Assembly: GCF_963576545.1 (NCBI RefSeq)
Contig: NW_026870491.1
Span: 124,001 to 188,000, forward strand
DNA from: Limanda limanda
Lineage: Eukaryota > Chordata > Actinopteri > Pleuronectiformes > Pleuronectidae
DNA length: 64,000 nt
Direction: 5' to 3'
Made by a program: the position numbers and the translations under genes. Of the stretch, positions 46,904 to 59,429 are shown one piece after another; the stretch's first letter is position 1, and every line of letters begins with the position of its first letter. The notes beneath the pieces are model-generated. The model was not told where the DNA came from and ran no database searches. It saw nothing but the letters and a program-made list of their open reading frames with translations.

Positions 46904-49472
46904 AGATATTCTTGAATAACTTTTTTTTGAAGGTCGGAGAGACTTGGAAAGTGGTTGCATCTGGACTAATTTGGGTCCTGCGGATCGATTGGTACCATCC
47001 CCGAGCTTGTACGACCTTCGGAAGAGGTCGACCGACGAAATTCCCCCAAATCTGAGGAGATATTCTTGAATAACTTTTTTTGTGAAGGTCGGAGAGACTT
47101 GCAAGTAGGCTCTACCCCCACTAAATGGGGTTGCGCGCATCGATCAGTACCATCCTTGAGCTTCTCCGACTTTCGGAAGGGTTAGGGTTAGGGTTAGGGA
47201 TGAAAGCACATAGGAGAAAGAGATATTCTTGAATAACTTTTTTTGTGAAGGTCGGAGAGACTTGGAAAGTGGTTGCATCTGGACTAATTTGGGTCCTGCG
47301 GATCGATTGGTACCATCCCCGAGCTTGTACGACCTTCGGAAGAGGTCGACCGACGAAATTCCCCCAAATCTGAGGAGATATTCTTGAATAACTTTTTTTG
47401 TGAAGGTCGGAGAGACTTGCAAGTAGGCTCTACCCCCACTAAATGGGGTTGCGCGCATCGATCAGTACCATCCTTGAGCTTCTCCGACTTTCGGAAGGGT
47501 TAGGGTTAGGGTTAGGGATGAAAGCACATAGGAGAAAGAGATATTCTTGAATAACTTTTTTTGTGAAGGTCGGAGAGACTTGCAAGTAGGCTCTACCCCC
47601 ACTAAATGGGGTAGCGCGCATCGATCGGTACCATCCTTGAGCTTCTCCGACTTTCGGAAGGGTTAGGGTTAGGGTTAGGGATGAAAGCACATAGGAGAAA
47701 GAGATATTCTTGAATAACTTTTTTTGTGAAGGTCGGAGAGACTTGGAAAGTGGTTGCATCTGGACTAATTTGGGTCCTGCGGATCGATTGGTACCATCCC
47801 CGAGCTTGTACGACCTTCGGAAGAGGTCGACCGACGAAATTCCCCCAAATCTGAGGAGATATTCTTGAATAACTTTTTTTGTGAAGGTCGGAGAGACTTG
47901 CAAGTAGGCTCTACCCCCACTAAATGGGGTTGCGCGCATCGATCGGTACCATCCTTGAGCTTCTCCGACTTTCGGAAGGGTTAGGGTTAGGGTTAGGGAT
48001 GAAAGCACATAGGAGAAAGAGATATTCTTGAATAACTTTTTTTGTGAAGGTCGGAGAGACTTGCAAGTAGGCTCTACCCCCACTAAATGGGGTAGCGCGC
48101 ATCGATCGGTACCATCCTTGAGCTTCTCCGACTTTCGGAAGGGTTAGGGTTAGGGTTAGGGATGAAAGCACATAGGAGAAAGAGATATTCTTGAATAACT
48201 TTTTTTGTGAAGGTCGGAGAGACTTGGAAAGTGGTTGCATCTGGACTAATTTGGGTCCTGCGGATCGATTGGTACCATCCCCGAGCTTGTACGACCTTCG
48301 GAAGAGGTCGACCGACGAAATTCCCCCAAATCTGAGGAGATATTCTTGAATAACTTTTTTTGTGAAGGTCGGAGAGACTTGCAAGTAGGCTCTACCCCCA
48401 CTAAATGGGGTTGCGCGCATCGATCGGTACCATCCTTGAGCTTCTCCGACGTTCGGAAGGGTTAGGGTTAGGGTTAGGGATGAAAGCACATAGGAGAAAG
48501 AGATATTCTTGAATAACTTTTTTTGTGAAGGTCGGAGAGACTTGCAAGTAGGCTCTACCCCCACTAAATGGGGTAGCGCGCATCGATCGGTACCATCCTT
48601 GAGCTTCTCCGACTTTCGGAAGGGTTAGGGTTAGGGTTAGGGATGAAAGCACATAGGAGAAAGAGATATTCTTGAATAACTTTTTTTGTGAAGGTCGGAG
48701 AGACTTGCAAGTAGGCTCTACCCCCACTAAATGGGGTAGCGCGCATCGATCGGTATCATCCTTGAGCTTCTCCGACTTTCGGAAGGGTTAGGGTTAGGGT
48801 TAGGGATGAAAGCACATAGGAGAAAGAGATATTCTTGAATAACATTTTTTTTGTGAAGGTCGGAGAGACTTGGAAAGTGGTTGCATCTGGACTAATTTGG
48901 GTCCTGCGGATCGATTGGTACCATCCCCGAGCTTGTACGACCTTCGGAAGAGGTCGACCGACGAAATTCCCCCAAATCTGAGGAGATATTCTTGAATAAC
49001 TTTTTTTGTGAAGGTCGGAGAGACTTGCAAGTAGGCTCTACCCCCACTAAATGGGGTTGCGCGCATCGATCGGTACCATCCTTGAGCTTCTCCGACGTTC
49101 GGAAGGGTTAGGGTTAGGGTTAGGGATGAAAGCACATAGGAGAAAGAGATATTCTTGAATAACTTTTTTTGTGAAGGTCGGAGAGACTTGCAAGTAGGCT
49201 CTACCCCCACTAAATGGGGTAGCGCGCATCGATCGGTACCATCCTTGAGCTTCTCCGACTTTCGGAAGGGTTAGGGTTAGGGTTAGGGATGAAAGCACAT
49301 AGGAGAAAGAGATATTCTTGAATAACTTTTTTTGTGAAGGTCGGAGAGACTTGCAAGTAGGCTCTACCCCCACTAAATGGGGTAGCGCGCATCGATCGGT
49401 ATCATCCTTGAGCTTCTCCGACTTTCGGAAGGGTTAGGGTTAGGGTTAGGGATGAAAGCACATAGGAGAAAG
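46904..49472 (+). repeat. Segment ending in an A/B recombinant
   Basis: B starts: 46904 (154 bp), 47221, 47702, 48183 and 48827 (157 bp recombinant), followed by 1, 2, 2, 3 and 3 A units inside the segment. The opening repeats 43862-45141. GACGTTCGG marks the A units at 48338 and 48984. The A at 48664 has the CGGTATCATCC variant that elsewhere always precedes a 165 bp A. Confidence 0.8.
48827..48983 (+). repeat. A/B recombinant monomer (157 bp)
   Basis: This unit has the expanded T tract (AAC-A-T8-GTG) otherwise found only in 165 bp A units, and it follows an A with CGGTATCATCC as those do, but its body from unit position 47 onward is B (GGAAAGTGG, CTGCGGATC, GGTCGACC). It is therefore an A-lineage core joined to a B body, with the exchange point inside or just after the shared core (about 48844-48872). 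The next unit (48984) carries GACGTTCGG. Confidence 0.85.
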
Positions 49473-50281
49473 AGATATTCTTGAATAACATTTTTTTTGT
49501 GAAGGTCGGAGAGACTTGCAAGTAGGCTCTACCCCCACTAAATGGGGTAGCGCGCATCGATCGGTACCATCCTTGAGCTTCTCCGACTTTCGGAAGGGTT
49601 AGGGTTAGGGTTAGGGATGAAAGCACATAGGAGAAAGAGATATTCTTGAATAACTTTTTTTGTGAAGGTCGGAGAGACTTGGAAAGTGGTTGCATCTGGA
49701 CTAATTTGGGTCCTGCGGATCGATTGGTACCATCCCCGAGCTTGTACGACCTTCGGAAGAGGTCGACCGACGAAATTCCCCCAAATCTGAGGAGATATTC
49801 TTGAATAACTTTTTTTGTGAAGGTCGGAGAGACTTGCAAGTAGGCTCTACCCCCACTAAATGGGGTTGCGCGCATCGATCGGTACCATCCTTGAGCTTCT
49901 CCGACTTTCGGAAGGGTTAGGGTTAGGGTTAGGGATGAAAGCACATAGGAGAAAGAGATATTCTTGAATAACTTTTTTTGTGAAGGTCGGAGAGACTTGC
50001 AAGTAGGCTCTACCCCCACTAAATGGGGTAGCGCGCATCGATCGGTACCATCCTTGAGCTTCTCCGACTTTCGGAAGGGTTAGGGTTAGGGTTAGGGATG
50101 AAAGCACATAGGAGAAAGAGATATTCTTGAATAACTTTTTTTGTGAAGGTCGGAGAGACTTGCAAGTAGGCTCTACCCCCACTAAATGGGGTAGCGCGCA
50201 TCGATCGGTATCATCCTTGAGCTTCTCCGACTTTCGGAAGGGTTAGGGTTAGGGTTAGGGATGAAAGCACATAGGAGAAAG
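49473..50281 (+). repeat. Short 809 bp segment bounded by 165 bp A units
   Basis: A 165 bp A at 49473, B at 49638, then three A units; the next 165 bp A is at 50282. Two closely spaced 165 bp A copies suggest a small tandem duplication of this segment at the start of the 2,889 bp repeat domain. Confidence 0.75.
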
Positions 50282-53170
50282 AGATATTCTTGAATAACAT
50301 TTTTTTTGTGAAGGTCGGAGAGACTTGCAAGTAGGCTCTACCCCCACTAAATGGGGTAGCGCGCATCGATCGGTACCATCCTTGAGCTTCTCCGACTTTC
50401 GGAAGGGTTAGGGTTAGGGTTAGGGATGAAAGCACATAGGAGAAAGAGATATTCTTGAATAACTTTTTTTGTGAAGGTCGGAGAGACTTGGAAAGTGGTT
50501 GCATCTGGACTAATTTGGGTCCTGCGGATCGATTGGTACCATCCCCGAGCTTGTACGACCTTCGGAAGAGGTCGACCGACGAAATTCCCCCAAATCTGAG
50601 GAGATATTCTTGAATAACTTTTTTTGTGAAGGTCGGAGAGACTTGCAAGTAGGCTCTACCCCCACTAAATGGGGTTGCGCGCATCGATCGGTACCATCCT
50701 TGAGCTTCTCCGACTTTCGGAAGGGTTAGGGTTAGGGTTAGGGATGAAAGCACATAGGAGAAAGAGATATTCTTGAATAACTTTTTTTGTGAAGGTCGGA
50801 GAGACTTGCAAGTAGGCTCTACCCCCACTAAATGGGGTAGCGCGCATCGATCGGTACCATCCTTGAGCTTCTCCGACTTTCGGAAGGGTTAGGGTTAGGG
50901 TTAGGGATGAAAGCACATAGGAGAAAGAGATATTCTTGAATAACTTTTTTTGTGAAGGTCGGAGAGACTTGGAAAGTGGTTGCATCTGGACTAATTTGGG
51001 TCCTGCGGATCGATTGGTACCATCCCCGAGCTAGTACGACCTTCGGAAGAGGTCGACCGACGAAATTCCCCCAAATCTGAGGAGATATTCTTGAATAACT
51101 TTTTTTGTGAAGGTCGGAGAGACTTGCAAGTAGGCTCTACCCCCACTAAATGGGGTTGCGCGCATCGATCAGTACCATCCTTGAGCTTCTCCGACTTTCG
51201 GAAGGGTTAGGGTTAGGGTTAGGGATGAAAGCACATAGGAGAAAGAGATATTCTTGAATAACTTTTTTTGTGAAGGTCGGAGAGACTTGCAAGTAGGCTC
51301 TACCCCCACTAAATGGGGTAGCGCGCATCGATCGGTACCATCCTTGAGCTTCTCCGACTTTCGGAAGGGTTAGGGTTAGGGTTAGGGATGAAAGCACATA
51401 GGAGAAAGAGATATTCTTGAATAACTTTTTTTGTGAAGGTCGGAGAGACTTGGAAAGTGGTTGCATCTGGACTAATTTGGGTCCTGCGGATCGATTGGTA
51501 CCATCCCCGAGCTAGTACGACCTTCGGAAGAGGTCGACCGACGAAATTCCCCCAAATCTGAGGAGATATTCTTGAATAACTTTTTTTGTGAAGGTCGGAG
51601 AGACTTGCAAGTAGGCTCTACCCCCACTAAATGGGGTTGCGCGCATCGATCAGTACCATCCTTGAGCTTCTCCGACTTTCGGAAGGGTTAGGGTTAGGGA
51701 TGAAAGCACATAGGAGAAAGAGATATTCTTGAATAACTTTTTTTGTGAAGGTCGGAGAGACTTGCAAGTAGGCTCTACCCCCACTAAATGGGGTAGCGCG
51801 CATCGATCGGTACCATCCTTGAGCTTCTCCGACTTTCGGAAGGGTTAGGGTTAGGGTTAGGGATGAAAGCACATAGGAGAAAGAGATATTCTTGAATAAC
51901 TTTTTTTTGAAGGTCGGAGAGACTTGGAAAGTGGTTGCATCTGGACTAATTTGGGTCCTGCGGATCGATTGGTACCATCCCCGAGCTTGTACGACCTTCG
52001 GAAGAGGTCGACCGACGAAATTCCCCCAAATCTGAGGAGATATTCTTGAATAACTTTTTTTGTGAAGGTCGGAGAGACTTGCAAGTAGGCTCTACCCCCA
52101 CTAAATGGGGTTGCGCGCATCGATCGGTACCATCCTTGAGCTTCTCCGACTTTCGGAAGGGTTAGGGTTAGGGTTAGGGATGAAAGCACATAGGAGAAAG
52201 AGATATTCTTGAATAACTTTTTTTGTGAAGGTCGGAGAGACTTGCAAGTAGGCTCTACCCCCACTAAATGGGGTAGCGCGCATCGATCGGTACCATCCTT
52301 GAGCTTCTCCGACTTTCGGAAGGGTTAGGGTTAGGGTTAGGGATGAAAGCACATAGGAGAAAGAGATATTCTTGAATAACTTTTTTTGTGAAGGTCGGAG
52401 AGACTTGCAAGTAGGCTCTACCCCCACTAAATGGGGTAGCGCGCATCGATCGGTACCATCCTTGAGCTTCTCCGACTTTCGGAAGGGTTAGGGTTAGGGT
52501 TAGGGATGAAAGCACATAGGAGAAAGAGATATTCTTGAATAACTTTTTTTGTGAAGGTCGGAGAGACTTGGAAAGTGGTTGCATCTGGACTAATTTGGGT
52601 CCTGCAGATCGATTGGTACCATCCCCGAGCTTGTACGACCTTCGGAAGAGGTCGACCGACGAAATTCCCCCAAATCTGAGGAGATATTCTTGAATAACTT
52701 TTTTTGTGAAGGTCGGAGAGACTTGCAAGTAGGCTCTACCCCCACTAAATGGGGTTGCGCGCATCGATCGGTACCATCCTTGAGCTTCTCCGACGTTCGG
52801 AAGGGTTAGGGTTAGGGTTAGGGATGAAAGCACATAGGAGAAAGAGATATTCTTGAATAACTTTTTTTGTGAAGGTCGGAGAGACTTGCAAGTAGGCTCT
52901 ACCCCCACTAAATGGGGTAGCGCGCATCGATCGGTACCATCCTTGAGCTTCTCCGACTTTCGGAAGGGTTAGGGTTAGGGTTAGGGATGAAAGCACATAG
53001 GAGAAAGAGATATTCTTGAATAACTTTTTTTGTGAAGGTCGGAGAGACTTGCAAGTAGGCTCTACCCCCACTAAATGGGGTAGCGCGCATCGATCGGTAT
53101 CATCCTTGAGCTTCTCCGACTTTCGGAAGGGTTAGGGTTAGGGTTAGGGATGAAAGCACATAGGAGAAAG
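50282..53170 (+). repeat. Higher-order repeat H2, copy 1 (18 monomers, 2,889 bp)
   Basis: 165 bp A, then B starts at 50447, 50928, 51409, 51884 (154 bp) and 52527, followed by 2, 2, 2, 3 and 3 A units. Markers: GAGCTAGTACG in the B units at 50928 and 51409, a 157 bp A at 51564, CTGCAGATC in the B at 52527 and GACGTTCGG in the A at 52682. The same 18 monomers with the same markers occur at 56541-59429 (offset 6,259 bp). Confidence 0.88.
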
Positions 53171-56100
53171 AGATATTCTTGAATAACATTTTTTTTGTGA
53201 AGGTCGGAGAGACTTGCAAGTAGGCTCTACCCCCACTAAATGGGGTAGCGCGCATCGATCGGTACCATCCTTGAGCTTCTCCGACTTTCGGAAGGGTTAG
53301 GGTTAGGGTTAGGGATGAAAGCACATAGGAGAAAGAGATATTCTTGAATAACTTTTTTTGTGAAGGTCGGAGAGACTTGGAAAGTGGTTGCATCTGGACT
53401 AATTTGGGTCCTGCGGATCGATTGGTACCATCCCCGAGCTTGTACGACCTTCGGAAGAGGTCGACCGACGAAATTCCCCCAAATCTGAGGAGATATTCTT
53501 GAATAACTTTTTTTGTGAAGGTCGGAGAGACTTGCAAGTAGGCTCTACCCCCACTAAATGGGGTTGCGCGCATCGATCGGTACCATCCTTGAGCTTCTCC
53601 GACTTTCGGAAGGGTTAGGGTTAGGGTTAGGGATGAAAGCACATAGGAGAAAGAGATATTCTTGAATAACTTTTTTTGTGAAGGTCGGAGAGACTTGCAA
53701 GTAGGCTCTACCCCCACTAAATGGGGTAGCGCGCATCGATTGGTACCATCCTTGAGCTTCTCCGACTTTCGGAAGGGTTAGGGTTAGGGTTAGGGATGAA
53801 AGCACATAGGAGAAAGAGATATTCTTGAATAACTTTTTTTGTGAAGGTCGGAGAGACTTGCAAGTAGGCTCTACCCCCACTAAATGGGGTAGCGCGCATC
53901 GATCGGTACCATCCTTGAGCTTCTCCGACTTTCGGAAGGGTTAGGGTTAGGGTTAGGGATGAAAGCACATAGGAGAAAGAGATATTCTTGAATAACTTTT
54001 TTTGTGAAGGTCGGAGAGACTTGCAAGTAGGCTCTACCCCCACTAAATGGGGTAGCGCGCATCGATCGGTACCATCCTTGAGCTTCTCCGACTTTCGGAA
54101 GGGTTAGGGTTAGGGTTAGGGATGAAAGCACATAGGAGAAAGAGATATTCTTGAATAACTTTTTTTGTGAAGGTCGGAGAGACTTGGAAAGTGGTTGCAT
54201 CTGGACTAATTTGGGTCCTGCGGATCGATTGGTACCATCCCCGAGCTTGTACGACCTTCGGAAGAGGTCGACCGACGAAATTCCCCCAAATCTGAGGAGA
54301 TATTCTTGAATAACTTTTTTTGTGAAGGTCGGAGAGACTTGCAAGTAGGCTCTACCCCCACTAAATGGGGTTGCGCGCATCGATCAGTACCATCCTTGAG
54401 CTTCTCCGACTTTCGGAAGGGTTAGGGTTAGGGTTAGGGATGAAAGCACATAGGAGAAAGAGATATTCTTGAATAACTTTTTTTGTGAAGGTCGGAGAGA
54501 CTTGCAAGTAGGCTCTACCCCCACTAAATGGGGTAGCGCGCATCGATCGGTACCATCCTGGAGCTTCTCCGACTTTCGGAAGGGTTAGGGTTAGGGTTAG
54601 GGATGAAAGCACATAGGAGAAAGAGATATTCTTGAATAACTTTTTTTTGAAGGTCGGAGAGACTTGGAAAGTGGTTGCATCTGGACTAATTTGGGTCCTG
54701 CGGATCGATTGGTACCATCCCCGAGCTTGTACGACCTTCGGAAGAGGTCGACCGACGAAATTCCCCCAAATCTGAGGAGATATTCTTGAATAACTTTTTT
54801 TGTGAAGGTCGGAGAGACTTGCAAGTAGGCTCTACCCCCACTAAATGGGGTTGCGCGCATCGATCAGTACCATCCTTGAGCTTCTCCGACTTTCGGAAGG
54901 GTTAGGGTTAGGGTTAGGGATGAAAGCACATAGGAGAAAGAGATATTCTTGAATAACTTTTTTTGTGAAGGTCGGAGAGACTTGGAAAGTGGTTGCATCT
55001 GGACTAATTTGGGTCCTGCGGATCGATTGGTACCATCCCCGAGCTTGTACGACCTTCGGAAGAGGTCGACCGACGAAATTCCCCCAAATCTGAGGAGATA
55101 TTCTTGAATAACTTTTTTTGTGAAGGTCGGAGAGACTTGCAAGTAGGCTCTACCCCCACTAAATGGGGTTGCGCGCATCGATCAGTACCATCCTTGAGCT
55201 TCTCCGACTTTCGGAAGGGTTAGGGTTAGGGTTAGGGATGAAAGCACATAGGAGAAAGAGATATTCTTGAATAACTTTTTTTGTGAAGGTCGGAGAGACT
55301 TGCAAGTAGGCTCTACCCCCACTAAATGGGGTAGCGCGCATCGATCGGTACCATCCTTGAGCTTCTCCGACTTTCGGAAGGGTTAGGGTTAGGGATGAAA
55401 GCACATAGGAGAAAGAGATATTCTTGAATAACTTTTTTTGTGAAGGTCGGAGAGACTTGGAAAGTGGTTGCATCTGGACTAATTTGGGTCCTGCGGATCG
55501 ATTGGTACCATCCCCGAGCTTGTACGACCTTCGGAAGAGGTCGACCGACGAAATTCCCCCAAATCTGAGGAGATATTCTTGAATAACTTTTTTTGTGAAG
55601 GTCGGAGAGACTTGCAAGTAGGCTCTACCCCCACTAAATGGGGTTGCGCGCATCGATCGGTACCATCCTTGAGCTTCTCCGACTTTCGGAAGGGTTAGGG
55701 TTAGGGTTAGGGATGAAAGCACATAGGAGAAAGAGATATTCTTGAATAACTTTTTTTGTGAAGGTCGGAGAGACTTGCAAGTAGGCTCTACCCCCACTAA
55801 ATGGGGTAGCGCGCATCGATCGGTACCATCCTTGAGCTTCTCCGACTTTCGGAAGGGTTAGGGTTAGGGTTAGGGATGAAAGCACATAGGAGAAAGAGAT
55901 ATTCTTGAATAACTTTTTTTGTGAAGGTCGGAGAGACTTGGAAAGTGGTTGCATCTGGACTAATTTAGGTCCTGCGGATCGATTGGTACCATCCCCGAGC
56001 TTGTACGACCTTCGGAAGAGGTCGACCGACGAAATTCCCCCAAATCTGAGGAGATATTCTTGAATAACTTTTTTTGTGAAGGTCGGAGAGACTTGCAAGT

Positions 56101-56540
56101 AGGCTCTACCCCCACTAAATGGGGTTGCGCGCATCGATCGGTACCATCCTTGAGCTTCTCCGACGTTCGGAAGGGTTAGGGTTAGGGTTAGGGATGAAAG
56201 CACATAGGAGAAAGAGATATTCTTGAATAACTTTTTTTGTGAAGGTCGGAGAGACTTGCAAGTAGGCTCTACCCCCACTAAATGGGGTAGCGCGCATCGA
56301 TCGGTACCATCCTTGAGCTTCTCCGACTTTCGGAAGGGTTAGGGTTAGGGTTAGGGATGAAAGCACATAGGAGAAAGAGATATTCTTGAATAACTTTTTT
56401 TGTGAAGGTCGGAGAGACTTGCAAGTAGGCTCTACCCCCACTAAATGGGGTAGCGCGCATCGATCGGTATCATCCTTGAGCTTCTCCGACTTTCGGAAGG
56501 GTTAGGGTTAGGGTTAGGGATGAAAGCACATAGGAGAAAG
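53171..56540 (+). repeat. 3,370 bp segment between two H2 copies
   Basis: 165 bp A, then B starts at 53336, 54143, 54624 (154 bp), 54941, 55416 and 55897, followed by 4, 2, 1, 2, 2 and 3 A units. From 54461 (CATCCTGGAG) it resembles the 38-44 kb area rather than H2. Private single changes are CGATTGGTACC at 53741 and TTTAGGTCC at 55967. Confidence 0.8.
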
Positions 56541-59429
56541 AGATATTCTTGAATAACATTTTTTTTGTGAAGGTCGGAGAGACTTGCAAGTAGGCTCTAC
56601 CCCCACTAAATGGGGTAGCGCGCATCGATCGGTACCATCCTTGAGCTTCTCCGACTTTCGGAAGGGTTAGGGTTAGGGTTAGGGATGAAAGCACATAGGA
56701 GAAAGAGATATTCTTGAATAACTTTTTTTGTGAAGGTCGGAGAGACTTGGAAAGTGGTTGCATCTGGACTAATTTGGGTCCTGCGGATCGATTGGTACCA
56801 TCCCCGAGCTTGTACGACCTTCGGAAGAGGTCGACCGACGAAATTCCCCCAAATCTGAGGAGATATTCTTGAATAACTTTTTTTGTGAAGGTCGGAGAGA
56901 CTTGCAAGTAGGCTCTACCCCCACTAAATGGGGTTGCGCGCATCGATCGGTACCATCCTTGAGCTTCTCCGACTTTCGGAAGGGTTAGGGTTAGGGTTAG
57001 GGATGAAAGCACATAGGAGAAAGAGATATTCTTGAATAACTTTTTTTGTGAAGGTCGGAGAGACTTGCAAGTAGGCTCTACCCCCACTAAATGGGGTAGC
57101 GCGCATCGATCGGTACCATCCTTGAGCTTCTCCGACTTTCGGAAGGGTTAGGGTTAGGGTTAGGGATGAAAGCACATAGGAGAAAGAGATATTCTTGAAT
57201 AACTTTTTTTGTGAAGGTCGGAGAGACTTGGAAAGTGGTTGCATCTGGACTAATTTGGGTCCTGCGGATCGATTGGTACCATCCCCGAGCTAGTACGACC
57301 TTCGGAAGAGGTCGACCGACGAAATTCCCCCAAATCTGAGGAGATATTCTTGAATAACTTTTTTTGTGAAGGTCGGAGAGACTTGCAAGTAGGCTCTACC
57401 CCCACTAAATGGGGTTGCGCGCATCGATCAGTACCATCCTTGAGCTTCTCCGACTTTCGGAAGGGTTAGGGTTAGGGTTAGGGATGAAAGCACATAGGAG
57501 AAAGAGATATTCTTGAATAACTTTTTTTGTGAAGGTCGGAGAGACTTGCAAGTAGGCTCTACCCCCACTAAATGGGGTAGCGCGCATCGATCGGTACCAT
57601 CCTTGAGCTTCTCCGACTTTCGGAAGGGTTAGGGTTAGGGTTAGGGATGAAAGCACATAGGAGAAAGAGATATTCTTGAATAACTTTTTTTGTGAAGGTC
57701 GGAGAGACTTGGAAAGTGGTTGCATCTGGACTAATTTGGGTCCTGCGGATCGATTGGTACCATCCCCGAGCTAGTACGACCTTCGGAAGAGGTCGACCGA
57801 CGAAATTCCCCCAAATCTGAGGAGATATTCTTGAATAACTTTTTTTGTGAAGGTCGGAGAGACTTGCAAGTAGGCTCTACCCCCACTAAATGGGGTTGCG
57901 CGCATCGATCAGTACCATCCTTGAGCTTCTCCGACTTTCGGAAGGGTTAGGGTTAGGGATGAAAGCACATAGGAGAAAGAGATATTCTTGAATAACTTTT
58001 TTTGTGAAGGTCGGAGAGACTTGCAAGTAGGCTCTACCCCCACTAAATGGGGTAGCGCGCATCGATCGGTACCATCCTTGAGCTTCTCCGACTTTCGGAA
58101 GGGTTAGGGTTAGGGTTAGGGATGAAAGCACATAGGAGAAAGAGATATTCTTGAATAACTTTTTTTTGAAGGTCGGAGAGACTTGGAAAGTGGTTGCATC
58201 TGGACTAATTTGGGTCCTGCGGATCGATTGGTACCATCCCCGAGCTTGTACGACCTTCGGAAGAGGTCGACCGACGAAATTCCCCCAAATCTGAGGAGAT
58301 ATTCTTGAATAACTTTTTTTGTGAAGGTCGGAGAGACTTGCAAGTAGGCTCTACCCCCACTAAATGGGGTTGCGCGCATCGATCGGTACCATCCTTGAGC
58401 TTCTCCGACTTTCGGAAGGGTTAGGGTTAGGGTTAGGGATGAAAGCACATAGGAGAAAGAGATATTCTTGAATAACTTTTTTTGTGAAGGTCGGAGAGAC
58501 TTGCAAGTAGGCTCTACCCCCACTAAATGGGGTAGCGCGCATCGATCGGTACCATCCTTGAGCTTCTCCGACTTTCGGAAGGGTTAGGGTTAGGGTTAGG
58601 GATGAAAGCACATAGGAGAAAGAGATATTCTTGAATAACTTTTTTTGTGAAGGTCGGAGAGACTTGCAAGTAGGCTCTACCCCCACTAAATGGGGTAGCG
58701 CGCATCGATCGGTACCATCCTTGAGCTTCTCCGACTTTCGGAAGGGTTAGGGTTAGGGTTAGGGATGAAAGCACATAGGAGAAAGAGATATTCTTGAATA
58801 ACTTTTTTTGTGAAGGTCGGAGAGACTTGGAAAGTGGTTGCATCTGGACTAATTTGGGTCCTGCAGATCGATTGGTACCATCCCCGAGCTTGTACGACCT
58901 TCGGAAGAGGTCGACCGACGAAATTCCCCCAAATCTGAGGAGATATTCTTGAATAACTTTTTTTGTGAAGGTCGGAGAGACTTGCAAGTAGGCTCTACCC
59001 CCACTAAATGGGGTTGCGCGCATCGATCGGTACCATCCTTGAGCTTCTCCGACGTTCGGAAGGGTTAGGGTTAGGGTTAGGGATGAAAGCACATAGGAGA
59101 AAGAGATATTCTTGAATAACTTTTTTTGTGAAGGTCGGAGAGACTTGCAAGTAGGCTCTACCCCCACTAAATGGGGTAGCGCGCATCGATCGGTACCATC
59201 CTTGAGCTTCTCCGACTTTCGGAAGGGTTAGGGTTAGGGTTAGGGATGAAAGCACATAGGAGAAAGAGATATTCTTGAATAACTTTTTTTGTGAAGGTCG
59301 GAGAGACTTGCAAGTAGGCTCTACCCCCACTAAATGGGGTAGCGCGCATCGATCGGTATCATCCTTGAGCTTCTCCGACTTTCGGAAGGGTTAGGGTTAG
59401 GGTTAGGGATGAAAGCACATAGGAGAAAG
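56541..59429 (+). repeat. Higher-order repeat H2, copy 2 (2,889 bp)
   Basis: 165 bp A, then B starts at 56706, 57187, 57668, 58143 (154 bp) and 58786, followed by 2, 2, 2, 3 and 3 A units; 157 bp A at 57823. All H2 markers are in place: GAGCTAGTACG in the B units at 57187 and 57668, CTGCAGATC in the B at 58786, GACGTTCGG in the A at 58941. It is directly followed by copy 3, so H2 is locally in tandem. Confidence 0.88.
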
